Positions 40,179-47,899 of a stretch of DNA of 51,520 bases are shown one piece after another; positions within the stretch are counted from its first letter, which is position 1, and each line of letters begins with the position of its first letter. A program made the translations under genes and the position numbers. Source of the stretch: Candidatus Uhrbacteria bacterium (GTDB lineage: Bacteria; Patescibacteriota; Patescibacteriia; 2-12-FULL-60-25); NCBI GenBank assembly GCA_030649995.1, contig JAUSEV010000011.1, forward strand, positions 1 through 51,520, in the 5' to 3' direction. Below the pieces are notes generated by a model that searched no databases, was not told the DNA's origin, and was given only the letters and a program-made list of their open reading frames with translations.

Positions 40179-40223
40179 AGTATACTTGCGAGTAGTATAC
40201 CGTACGAGTATACTAATTGTCAA
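40179..40223 (-). promoter_or_regulatory. Promoter with three AGTATAC repeats (operator)
   Basis: Minus strand TTGACA (40223-40218), 18-base spacer, TATACT (40199-40194). The GTATAC-centred repeats are at 40179-40186, 40194-40200 and 40207-40214; the middle one forms the -10 box. Such overlap suggests repressor binding. Confidence 0.65.
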
Positions 40224-40436
40224 TGGTGCCTTTTTTATAGTGTATTAGCCAAAAATCTGATACAATTTTGGAATTATTCAAATAATTTTACCCCAGTTTG
40301 ATAGAATTTTTCGCCCATTTCGCAATGGGTAAAAACACCCAGTATCCTCTCAATTCGCTCGCTCGTCGCCCCCCCCCATCGCCAATCACCGTCACAAAAA
40401 ACAAAAAAAGTAAAAATTTTATTTCGCCTAACGTCC

Positions 40437-40540
40437 GAGACTTTGCGAAGTTAGTGCGCGGTATAATTTAGCGCGAAGCGCTTTACCACGCACCAACTTG
40501 GGTAGAGTGAGCCCGAAGGCGAACGAAACCGCAAAGTCTC
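40437..40540 (-). ncRNA. Y-shaped structured element, possible RNA
   Basis: Outer stem GAGACTTTGCG (40437-40447) with CGCAAAGTCTC (40530-40540). Within it, 40448-40463 pairs with 40484-40499; the two imperfect positions are G-U pairs only on the minus strand. The second arm is GCC-UUCG-GGC on the minus strand, a very stable tetraloop. The element is 26 bases after the gene at 40566, so it may be its 3' structure. The remaining gap 40224-40436 holds a small hairpin CCCATT-TCGC-AATGGG (40314-40329) and nothing else I can identify. Confidence 0.45.
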
Positions 40541-40565
40541 TGTTGTGCGATTTTGCATTATTTTT

Positions 40566-41033
40566 TTATAGTTTCTGGGCTTCAACCTTGCATCCAGCAG
40601 GAAGATCGCTTTCTGAAGGCCAATCTTGCGGTGTACCACCAGTAAGTAATAACCCCCCATTTAAGGCCATGACAATATTTGGCTTACCTCCAAATTCTTC
40701 ATCCGAAATTCCATCATATTTACCTTGAGACATAACACCAAAATACATGAAGTCACCACTCCACTGCTTGGCTAATGGCAAAGTTACAGTATAGCTGGCT
40801 TCTGCACCTTGTCCTGATTTTGTTACCCTTAAATATTTTTCGCAAGATTGCTTTGTGACAAACTTGAATTTATTTTCATTATCTTGATATAAAACCGAGT
40901 CTTGCGAGACTGGCCTTGATGATACAGGAGAGTTAGAAAGTGGGGGTTTATTTTGTTGCCAATAATAAACTCCTCCGCCTACAACGACTGCTGTGACAAT
41001 GACAGCAACAACTGTTTTCCATGCTTGATTCAT
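40566..41033 (-). CDS. Single-pass exported protein, unknown function
   Basis: A 155-residue protein with a membrane anchor (about 8-25, VVAVIVTAVVVGGGVYYW) and a soluble external part with two cysteines (QSCEKYL and AGCKVEA) likely to form a disulfide. The domain is rich in short strands (ASYTVTLPLAK, DFMYFGVMSQG). No family recognised. The promoter at 41069-41097 is near consensus. It lies between two large structured intergenic elements. Confidence 0.7.
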   Translation of the reverse strand: MNQAWKTVVAVIVTAVVVGGGVYYWQQNKPPLSNSPVSSRPVSQDSVLYQDNENKFKFVTKQSCEKYLRVTKSGQGAEASYTVTLPLAKQWSGDFMYFGVMSQGKYDGISDEEFGGKPNIVMALNGGLLLTGGTPQDWPSESDLPAGCKVEAQKL

Positions 41034-41068
41034 AGAATTTGTATTAAGAATTAAATAGACTTGTTACG

Positions 41069-41097
41069 ATTATAGAAAATAATGCAATTTCGTACAA
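41069..41097 (-). promoter_or_regulatory. Promoter of the 155-residue exported protein
   Basis: Minus strand TTGTAC (41097-41092), 17-base spacer, TATAAT (41074-41069). Confidence 0.6.
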
Positions 41098-41098
41098 T

Positions 41099-41269
41099 GG
41101 GCGGCGGATATCCGAAGTTTCATGGAGCCAATCCCGAAGGGTTGGCGGAAGGAAATTTTGGATATCCGTTGTTCTGCGATGTCCGGAGCGAAGCGGAGGG
41201 CATTGGAGAACAACGGGAACCGCCGCCCGTTCTGCAAGATCTGGAGCGAAGCGAAGGATTTTGCAGAAC
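41099..41269 (+). ncRNA. Multi-hairpin structured element, possible RNA
   Basis: An outer stem GGGCGGCGG/CCGCCGCCC (41099-41107 with 41220-41228) encloses two arms: 41106-41121 with 41152-41167 (holding CCAATCC-CGAA-GGGTTGG), and GTTGTTCT/AGAACAAC (41168-41175 with 41207-41214). A third hairpin, GTTCTGCAA/TTGCAGAAC (41229-41269), follows. The imperfect pairs are all G-U on the plus strand. Arms two and three share GGAGCGAAGCG. The element fills most of the 320-base gap between genes. It could be an RNA or a folded mobile repeat. Confidence 0.45.
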
Positions 41270-41353
41270 TCGTTTATATACGACATATTTGACTGAAAAC
41301 TACATAAAATCGCTTGTTATACAAACTTTTCCTGTATTTTTTTCGTCGCAATT

Positions 41354-43774
41354 TTAATGATGTCCACCGCCGCCATGTCCACCTCCTCCATGACCGGCCT
41401 CGGCTTTTGGTTTAGGTGCCGGCTTAGGCTCGGCATGTTGTTTTTCCACCGCGCCACCCTTGCCTCCTCCGCTCGATTTACCCCGAATGACATCGGAAAT
41501 CTTAGTTAAAACACCGTCAGAAACATCCAAACCGAGTTTTGCTAAACGATAGACTCCCCACAAAGCCACCAAACCGATCGCTTTGATGCCAAACCAACCA
41601 CCGGCCTTGATTTTTCCAAGGACAGAAGTCGCTTTTTTCCCCATAGCTTCCGCTGCCTTGTGTACGGCATAAGCCGCTCGATCACCCACTCCTCCCGCAG
41701 CAGCCAGTTCTTCTCGAGTCAGAGGCGTTGAATCTGTCGGACCTCTTCCATCGCTTCCATCAGCTCCGCGTCTCCTCGCTCTTTCTACGGAAGCTCCACC
41801 GACCGCGGCGGCGGCGACGGTCGCATCTACGGGAGCCGCATCCATGCGAGCCGTGGCCGTCATATCTAACTCCTGTTTCAACTCCAGATATTTCGCACGA
41901 GCCGCCTCCTCCTGTTCGAGCAACGTCACAACGGATGTTTGATCCAACGCATTGACGCGATCCTCCGCGTATCCCAACTTAAAATTATTCAAATCATAAA
42001 GAGATTTTGATAAGCGATCCTCGATCGCGGGCGAAACGCCTTCGGGAAGACGCGCTTGTTCCCACGCAAGATTTGAGAGATCTTCCACAATCACGTTTCC
42101 ATATTCCAGCGCGCGCTTTATCAACACCTGTTGCCGCGCCGTTTGATACGCGAGATAAGCCGCATACAAGGCTCGACGAGAATCGTCTTCCGGAACCTGC
42201 CCGAGGCGACGTTCAAAATCAAAAATATCTTGTTCCAACACCCTTAAATGTTTTTGAACGGATTCAAAACCGCGCGTCATTCTTTCAACATCCTCCGCGT
42301 CTTCTTCCGCCATCTGCGCGTGAACCGCTTCAACTTTCGGTTTGTCCAACGCAATCGGTTCCTCTTTTACCAAATCAACCGGAAGGAGATCCTCCACGGC
42401 GGAACACGCGCCTCCTCCACGATGTTCCGCATACCGTTGTTTGAGTTCTGCGTAAGCCGCGATCTGTTGGTCGTGGATCTGTTCGAGCGACTGATTCGCA
42501 AAAGCGGCATCGGCATCTTTGAGCTCCAATTCCATTTCCGCTAATTTAGCCGTCACCTCTGCCGAAACTTTTCCATAGGTTTGCTGTTCTTTTGCGGCAA
42601 TCTCTTGCAGGGCATTTACCATTTTTTCCACATAATCAAAAACGATTTTGTTGGAGGACATTACGCGATGCTCTAAAAAATTTACGGCCGCATCAACCAA
42701 TGCCTTGTCTTGTCCGGCAACAGATAATCCCGAAAGCTCCATGACTTTACGATGAACGTCGTCGGCAAGCATCACAGCCGATTCTTTTGCCATATCATGC
42801 GCACGAACCAATCGGGCCACTTCAAGATCAGCTTCGTCAACAGGCGCTTGATCTCGCGCCTCTTCGGCCTCTTCGGCGCTTCTCTCGGCTTCTTCCGCTA
42901 TTTGGAAATCCCGCCAAGCGGATTGTTGAGCATCCCAAAACCAATACAGCGATCGCTCCGCAAAAGCCGCGTCCGATCCTTCGAGATCTTGATCTATGCG
43001 TTGAAGCGCGGCTTCGGCTTCCGCGACGTCATCCCATGACGAAGGCCTGTCAAGTTCCGTGGTCACCTGAAGCGCTTTGCGCAACGCGCTCGCCCGATCA
43101 AACGCCAATTTTTGGTGCACCGCCAGCGCGTGATAAAGAAAACGTACTTCCGCCTCATCCGCAACCGTCATACGCTCCCCGCGGCCGCGTAATTCCGCCG
43201 CGCGTCGCTCAAGATCGGTGGATTCTTTCAACACGTTTTCCTTAGCCTTTGCATAGGCATCGGTGAGCCTCTCGATCTGCCGATCAAGCGGCTTTGCGAG
43301 ATCATCCCAATTTACTTCCATGGTTTGTTTTGACCTTTCCGGACTCGAACGATAGCCACCCTCAATCTCCCCGGAGTCCTGCTTCGCGCCCTTTTCTCTT
43401 AAGAGACGAGAAGCCTCCGCTTCCGCGTCTGCGACCTCTTTAGCGCCTCGCGACTCCCCTATAAACTCGCCCAATACGCTATCAACGGCGGCTCGTTCTG
43501 CGGCGATTCCGGCTCTGGCCTCGCGAGCCGAGACTTCCGCCTGATGCGCCAACGGCGCGTCTTCCGCTCCTTTGAGCATATCATCCGTTATTTTTACCGT
43601 ATCAACATCATGTACCGCCTCAAACACAGCCCTATCCAACTCCCGCTGTACCCCCGCCAAGTCTCCATTTTCCAATAAAGCTTCCGCGCCCTCTCTGACC
43701 ACTTCCAATTTTGATCCTGATGCTTCTTGATTCGCGGCAGGCATCCTCTCTGTCGGCTTGTTTTTTGAAGCCAT
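41354..43774 (-). CDS. Long coiled-coil protein with C-terminal membrane helix and His-Gly tail
   Basis: I start at ATG 43774 (806 residues). The first 650 residues are almost entirely helical and rich in Ala and Glu, with repeated coiled-coil blocks (AEASRLLREKGAK, LERRAAELRGRG, EEAERSAEEAEEARDQ). Related short phrases recur (SDAAFAERSLYWFWDAQQSA and ADAAFANQSLEQIHDQQIA), suggesting internal duplication. One hydrophobic segment (GIKAIGLVALWGVYRLAKLGL) lies near residue 750, and the tail GHGGGGHGGGGHH could bind metal. No family recognised; a structural or cell-shape role is a guess. Confidence 0.7.
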   Translation of the reverse strand: MASKNKPTERMPAANQEASGSKLEVVREGAEALLENGDLAGVQRELDRAVFEAVHDVDTVKITDDMLKGAEDAPLAHQAEVSAREARAGIAAERAAVDSVLGEFIGESRGAKEVADAEAEASRLLREKGAKQDSGEIEGGYRSSPERSKQTMEVNWDDLAKPLDRQIERLTDAYAKAKENVLKESTDLERRAAELRGRGERMTVADEAEVRFLYHALAVHQKLAFDRASALRKALQVTTELDRPSSWDDVAEAEAALQRIDQDLEGSDAAFAERSLYWFWDAQQSAWRDFQIAEEAERSAEEAEEARDQAPVDEADLEVARLVRAHDMAKESAVMLADDVHRKVMELSGLSVAGQDKALVDAAVNFLEHRVMSSNKIVFDYVEKMVNALQEIAAKEQQTYGKVSAEVTAKLAEMELELKDADAAFANQSLEQIHDQQIAAYAELKQRYAEHRGGGACSAVEDLLPVDLVKEEPIALDKPKVEAVHAQMAEEDAEDVERMTRGFESVQKHLRVLEQDIFDFERRLGQVPEDDSRRALYAAYLAYQTARQQVLIKRALEYGNVIVEDLSNLAWEQARLPEGVSPAIEDRLSKSLYDLNNFKLGYAEDRVNALDQTSVVTLLEQEEAARAKYLELKQELDMTATARMDAAPVDATVAAAAVGGASVERARRRGADGSDGRGPTDSTPLTREELAAAGGVGDRAAYAVHKAAEAMGKKATSVLGKIKAGGWFGIKAIGLVALWGVYRLAKLGLDVSDGVLTKISDVIRGKSSGGGKGGAVEKQHAEPKPAPKPKAEAGHGGGGHGGGGHH

Positions 43775-43809
43775 ATTCAATAAAAAATTTAAGAAAAAAT
43801 CTTACAAAA

Positions 43810-43838
43810 AGATTATCACAAAAATCATTTTTTGTCAA
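43810..43838 (-). promoter_or_regulatory. Promoter of the coiled-coil gene
   Basis: Minus strand TTGACA (43838-43833), 17-base spacer, TAATCT (43815-43810). The divergent strand has a weaker candidate, TTGCAT (43845), for the RelA/SpoT gene. Confidence 0.65.
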
Positions 43839-43913
43839 AAACGGTTGCATTTTTCGCTGGTGCATGATACATCAAACAATGAAGAAAGCTAATGTCTGAT
43901 CTGACATTCTTCT

Positions 43914-43973
43914 GTATTCGTATTTTCGTATGATCCATTCGTACTTTCGTAGCCTTGTCGTAATTTCGTAGCC
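43914..43973. repeat. Irregular array of TTTCGTAG-like words before the RSH gene
   Basis: ATTCGTAT, TTTCGTAT, ATTCGTAC, TTTCGTAG, TTTCGTAG with small spacers, ending two bases before the start codon. A single arm of the same style as the other arrays. Confidence 0.55.
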
Positions 43974-43975
43974 TT

Positions 43976-45490
43976 ATGCAGTCGCAAACCACTTCCGCTC
44001 CAAAAACGATCGAAACCCTGTGTCAGCTGGTGTTGAGTTATGATCCGGGAGCCGACGTGGTGCAGCTCAAAAAAGCTTACCAATTTGCTGATGCAGCCCA
44101 TGCCGGGCAAAAACGGGCAACGGGTGAGCCGTACGTGATCCATCCACTCGCCACCGCCTTTACGCTCGCCGAAATGCGCCTGCCCGTGTCCATTCTCATG
44201 GCCGGACTTATGCATGACGTTCCGGAAGACACCACGCGCACCATCGAAGAAATAGAAACAGCGTTCGGCCAAGACGTTGCTTCCATGGTCGCGGGCATCA
44301 CCAAACTTGGAAAAATCAAATATCGCGGCATGGAGCGGTACATAGAAAACCTGCGAAAAATGTTTCTTGCCATGGCCGCAGACGTGCGCGTGGTTTTTAT
44401 CAAATTTGCCGATCGGTTGCACAACTTGGAAACGCTGGATGCCATCCCGCCAAAAAAACAGTATAGAATCGCTTTGGAATCTCTCGAGATATTCGCTCCC
44501 ATCGCCAACCGTCTTGGCATGGGAGAAATGAAGGGACGTTTGGAAGACGCGGCGTTTAAGTTTGTCTATCCAAAAGAATATGAGTGGACCATGAATCTCG
44601 CAAAAACCACTCGAGACGAAAAGGACGCCTATGTCCAAAAACTCATGAAGCTGACGGAAGACTGTTTACAGGAAGCCGGACTTAAACAGGTGGCGGTTCA
44701 TGGACGAGCCAAGCATCTGTACTCTCTGTATCGTAAACTGATCAAAAACGAGCGGAACATTACCCGTATTTACGATCTCATCGCTCTGCGCGTGATCGTG
44801 AGCGACGTGGCCGACTGTTATGCGGCTCTTGGAATCATCCATAGCCGCTGGACGCCGCTCAAGGGACGCATCAAAGACTACATCGCCCAACCAAAACCAA
44901 ACGGCTATCGCTCGTTGCATACGACGGTTTTTTGCGAAGACGGAGAGATTGTGGAATTTCAGATTCGCACCGCCGAAATGCACGCGGAAGATGAGTTCGG
45001 TATTGCCGCGCACTGGGCTTATGACGAACACGGAAAAATCCGCTTTCACTCCAAAAAAGGCGCGCAACCGCCGCAATGGGTGCATGATCTCGTTAATATT
45101 CAACAAGAGTTGGCGGATAAAAAACAATTTTTGGAATCCTTGGAAGATTTAAAAATCGACGTGTTCCACGATCGCATTTTCATCTTTACCCCCAAGGGCG
45201 ATGTGATTGATCTGCCGGAAGACAGCACCTGCGTGGATCTGGCGTATGCCATTCACACGGAAATCGGCAACAGCTGTATTGGCGCCAAAGTGAACGAAGA
45301 AGTGGCACCGCTCGAACGGGTGCTCAAAAATGGAGACATGGTGGAAATTTTGGTTGATAAATCCCGCAAAGGGCCGAATCCGGATTGGATCAAGTTTGTA
45401 AAAACCCGCCACGCCAGAATCAAAGTGCGCCAATACGCCCGCTCAAAAATCGCCTCATGGATCAAAGGGATATTGCCGGGAGGAAAATAG
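43976..45490 (+). CDS. RelA/SpoT-family (p)ppGpp synthetase/hydrolase
   Basis: RSH enzymes make and degrade the alarmone (p)ppGpp. The 504-residue protein has the HD hydrolase domain (AHAGQKRATGEPYVIHPL, LMHDVPEDT, KFADRLHNLETL), the synthetase domain (GRAKHLYSLYRKL, YDLIALRVIV, DYIAQPKPNGYRSLHTTV, EFQIRTAEMHAEDEFGIAAHW) and a TGS domain (IFIFTPKGDVIDLPEDSTCVDLAYAIHTEIG). It lacks the C-terminal ACT/RRM regulatory part and is thus about two thirds of usual length. A short form that still has both catalytic domains is plausible. Confidence 0.93.
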   Translation: MQSQTTSAPKTIETLCQLVLSYDPGADVVQLKKAYQFADAAHAGQKRATGEPYVIHPLATAFTLAEMRLPVSILMAGLMHDVPEDTTRTIEEIETAFGQDVASMVAGITKLGKIKYRGMERYIENLRKMFLAMAADVRVVFIKFADRLHNLETLDAIPPKKQYRIALESLEIFAPIANRLGMGEMKGRLEDAAFKFVYPKEYEWTMNLAKTTRDEKDAYVQKLMKLTEDCLQEAGLKQVAVHGRAKHLYSLYRKLIKNERNITRIYDLIALRVIVSDVADCYAALGIIHSRWTPLKGRIKDYIAQPKPNGYRSLHTTVFCEDGEIVEFQIRTAEMHAEDEFGIAAHWAYDEHGKIRFHSKKGAQPPQWVHDLVNIQQELADKKQFLESLEDLKIDVFHDRIFIFTPKGDVIDLPEDSTCVDLAYAIHTEIGNSCIGAKVNEEVAPLERVLKNGDMVEILVDKSRKGPNPDWIKFVKTRHARIKVRQYARSKIASWIKGILPGGK

Positions 45491-45517
45491 GTGGAACGCG
45501 AGCTATAAATGAGTAGA

Positions 45518-45545
45518 CAAAACCCCTCGATGAAGAGGGGTTTTG
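45518..45545 (+). terminator. Terminator of the RSH gene
   Basis: CAAAACCCCTC (45518-45528) pairs with GAGGGGTTTTG (45535-45545). Confidence 0.85.
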
Positions 45546-45560
45546 GCATGAATCCCATGC

Positions 45561-45590
45561 AGTACGAGACGCGTGGATTATCAACCAACG
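45561..45590 (+). repeat. Partial upstream copy of the tRNA-like element
   Basis: AGTACGAGACGCGTGGATTA and the following bases match 45672-45699 with a two-base insertion. The copy lacks the acceptor and T-arm parts. Confidence 0.65.
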
Positions 45591-45660
45591 AAAAAATAAT
45601 AACACAATTCCCTTTGTGGGTCAAATTTCAACATGTGGATATGCTATGATTGTGTTGCCT

Positions 45661-45729
45661 GGGGGTAGTGTAGTACGGGACGTGGATTATCAACCAACGT
45701 TCCCAGGGGTGCGATTCCCCTTACTTCCA
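45661..45729 (+). other. tRNA-like element lacking a D arm
   Basis: Acceptor-like stem GGGGGTA (45661-45667) with TACTTCC (45722-45728), T-arm-like AGGGG-TGCGATT-CCCCT (45705-45721), but no D arm, and a 9-bp central hairpin (GGGACGTGG, loop ATTATCAA, partner with one bulge) in place of the anticodon arm. A TATGAT at 45645-45650 would start transcription close to its 5' end. It is not a normal tRNA. The gap 45491-45821 otherwise holds only the terminator at 45518 and the partial copy. Confidence 0.4.
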
Positions 45730-45821
45730 TGGTCTTAGAAAGAGGACCGTCCAATGAATTTCCGCACAACAAGCCGGAGGAAAAACGAATTCTACATAAC
45801 TCTACCATGTCAGTAAGTACG

Positions 45822-46343
45822 TTAAAGTTGTAACATTCTTCGGCTGACGCAACGACTTACATAGCTTTCCTCATCATGACCATAAGGTTTGCCATTCTCA
45901 CAAAACCAATAACTATTCGGATCGAAGTAGTCACCACCTTCACAACGTTTATCGGCAAACTCTTTCATTCGAATGATAATCGCTGATGGTGTTGAAAGCA
46001 GGTCTTGTCTCACTGTTTCATATTTTGATGTACAGGCAACAATAAATCCCGCTTGAATCTTCAAAAGCTCATTCCTCAGCCTTTGTGCCGCTGCTTGTTT
46101 TTCAGTAGATGCTTGCCCCTGAAGTTTAGTTTCTGCCACTCTCTGTTCCTGTAGATATTTGGCTTCCATCTGTTCTTGTTCCTGTTTGAGTTCCACCGTC
46201 TTGATACGCTCCTGGGATGCGATTTTTTCACGTTCAATAGTGTTTTTCTCTTTGATCGTTTCTGTGTAATTCCAAAAAAGGATAGCAAGAATGATTAAGG
46301 CAATAGCTCCAACAATCACGAGAGGATTTTTGAGATAATTCAT
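45822..46343 (-). CDS. Membrane-anchored coiled-coil protein, unknown function
   Basis: The 173-residue protein has one N-terminal membrane helix (about 8-26), a charged coiled coil (about 30-95, rich in Glu, Gln and Lys), and a C-terminal domain with four cysteines (VACTSKY, KRCEGGDY, WFCENGK, SRCVSR) likely disulfide-bonded or metal-binding. The C-terminal half is thus probably extracytoplasmic. It lies 16 bases downstream of the HEPN-like gene on the same strand and may be co-transcribed. No family recognised. Confidence 0.65.
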   Translation of the reverse strand: MNYLKNPLVIVGAIALIILAILFWNYTETIKEKNTIEREKIASQERIKTVELKQEQEQMEAKYLQEQRVAETKLQGQASTEKQAAAQRLRNELLKIQAGFIVACTSKYETVRQDLLSTPSAIIIRMKEFADKRCEGGDYFDPNSYWFCENGKPYGHDEESYVSRCVSRRMLQL

Positions 46344-46359
46344 AGCTTTATATTAGAGG

Positions 46360-46962
46360 TTAACTAGAGCCTATCTGTGTATGTAATTCCACAATCACCA
46401 TATCTCCATGATGTTTTTCTGCGACAGGGAACATACTTTTCACCAATGCCCAATGAGCCGGACTAAAGATAATATCCGATGAGAGTTGAAAGTTGGACAT
46501 CAAATATGAAGTGATCAAAAATATCAATTTATTGAACGATTGAGGACTATTTTGAACTGCTATTTTACTATTAGCCACGATATTTTCATGATCTGTTTTT
46601 GCTGAAAAACCATACCGAAAATTTATATATGCATGAGAATTTAGCTCCTTAATGAACTGCTCATGCAACAACAAAGAATTAAATAGAGCAATATCGTGTT
46701 TCTTGATTCTATCCAGTAGTTTAATTAAATCATGACCATCCAGATAATCCTCATAAAAACCGTTGATACTCTTAAAAAAGAGTTCTATCGTTTGATGCAT
46801 CAGAAATACGGCTGGGCTCAGCGATCCAACATTTGAAATGCATAAAATCGCACCGACATAAAATCCACATGCGGACAGATGCAGATGAGTTGGCCTGAAC
46901 TGTAATAACAGTTCATAGTCTTCTTGGTTTTCTTTTTTGGATACAGTACTCGATTGAATCAT
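46360..46962 (-). CDS. HEPN-like helical protein
   Basis: The 200-residue protein is all-helical. The stretch LSPAVFLMHQTIELFFKSING, followed by DGHDLIKLLDRI, resembles HEPN domains, which include ribonuclease toxins and RNA-binding proteins. The catalytic Rx4-6H motif is not clearly present; FRYGFSAKTDH offers an Arg and a His six to eight residues apart. No nucleotidyltransferase partner is adjacent, which argues against a classic MNT/HEPN toxin pair. It lies between parB and the coiled-coil membrane gene. Confidence 0.5.
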   Translation of the reverse strand: MIQSSTVSKKENQEDYELLLQFRPTHLHLSACGFYVGAILCISNVGSLSPAVFLMHQTIELFFKSINGFYEDYLDGHDLIKLLDRIKKHDIALFNSLLLHEQFIKELNSHAYINFRYGFSAKTDHENIVANSKIAVQNSPQSFNKLIFLITSYLMSNFQLSSDIIFSPAHWALVKSMFPVAEKHHGDMVIVELHTQIGSS

Positions 46963-46990
46963 ATTCTAACCTAATCACAAAATGGGTTCT

Positions 46991-47890
46991 TTATGAGTTA
47001 CTCTCTATCATCTTTTTCATCAGCTCCGCAAACTCTTCATCCGAAGAAAATTGGAGTTTGATTTCTCCTGTCCCGTTCAGTTGATGTTTGATGTGCACGC
47101 GACAGTGATACTTTTCGCGCAAACGATTTTCTGCCGCGGCGACGTTCGCGTCTTTTGTTGATGGCGATCGCCTGCCATACACGCGCGCCTCGGTTTCTCG
47201 CACCGTAAAATTTCCGGCGAGCATGGCTTGAAACAGTTTTTGGCGTTCGGCATCCGTGGGGAGCGATAAAAGCGTGCGCGCATTGGACGTGGAAATTTTT
47301 CCTTGCATCAACGCGTCTTGAATATTCGATGGGAGCTGCAACAAGCGCACGGTGTTGGCCACTTGCGGACGGCTCTTCCCCATTTTTTTGGAAACATCAT
47401 CCTGCGTGAGTCCAAATTCTTCCATCAATCGAACATACGCGCGCGCTTCTTCGAGCGGATTCAAATCCTGACGCTGGACATTTTCGATGATGGCCAGTTC
47501 CAATTTTTCCTGTTCGCTCGCCGAACGGAGAATCACGGGAACCGTTGATAATCCGGCGATACTTGCGGCGCGCAAACGACGTTCACCGGCGATGAGCTGA
47601 TACCGTCCGCCGGACAAAGGACTCACGATGAGCGGCTGAATCACTCCGTGTTCCTGAATGCTGGAAATGAGATCCTCGAGTTGCGTGTGGTCAAAATGCA
47701 CGCGCGGCTGATGCGGATTTTTTTCTATCGCCTCTAACGAAACTTGCAAAATACGTGTTTCGCCGGATTCCGAAGCCTGCCCATCCGATGATGAATGGGA
47801 AATAACCGGCATCGGAACCGATGAGAGCGGCCTTGGCGGGATGATGGCTCCCAACCCTCGTCCCAAACCGGATGAACGTAAAATAGCCAT
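46991..47890 (-). CDS. parB: Chromosome-partitioning protein ParB
   Basis: ParB binds parS sites and acts as a CTP-dependent sliding clamp in chromosome segregation. The 299-residue protein has ILQVSLEAIEKNPHQPR, the CTP-binding motif GERRLRAA, the IENVQRQDLNPLEEA box, a helix-turn-helix (LTQDDVSKKMGKSRPQVANTVRLLQL) and a C-terminal dimerisation region. Start ATG 47890 is nine bases after the parA stop, so the two form an operon. Identification is secure. Confidence 0.96.
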   Translation of the reverse strand: MAILRSSGLGRGLGAIIPPRPLSSVPMPVISHSSSDGQASESGETRILQVSLEAIEKNPHQPRVHFDHTQLEDLISSIQEHGVIQPLIVSPLSGGRYQLIAGERRLRAASIAGLSTVPVILRSASEQEKLELAIIENVQRQDLNPLEEARAYVRLMEEFGLTQDDVSKKMGKSRPQVANTVRLLQLPSNIQDALMQGKISTSNARTLLSLPTDAERQKLFQAMLAGNFTVRETEARVYGRRSPSTKDANVAAAENRLREKYHCRVHIKHQLNGTGEIKLQFSSDEEFAELMKKMIESNS

Positions 47891-47899
47891 GGGTAAAAT

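Noticed and set aside
40431-40540. Integron attC site
   Set aside because: A GTTAG-like core is present, but the element lacks the paired core sites and unpaired bases of attC and there is no integrase or cassette array.
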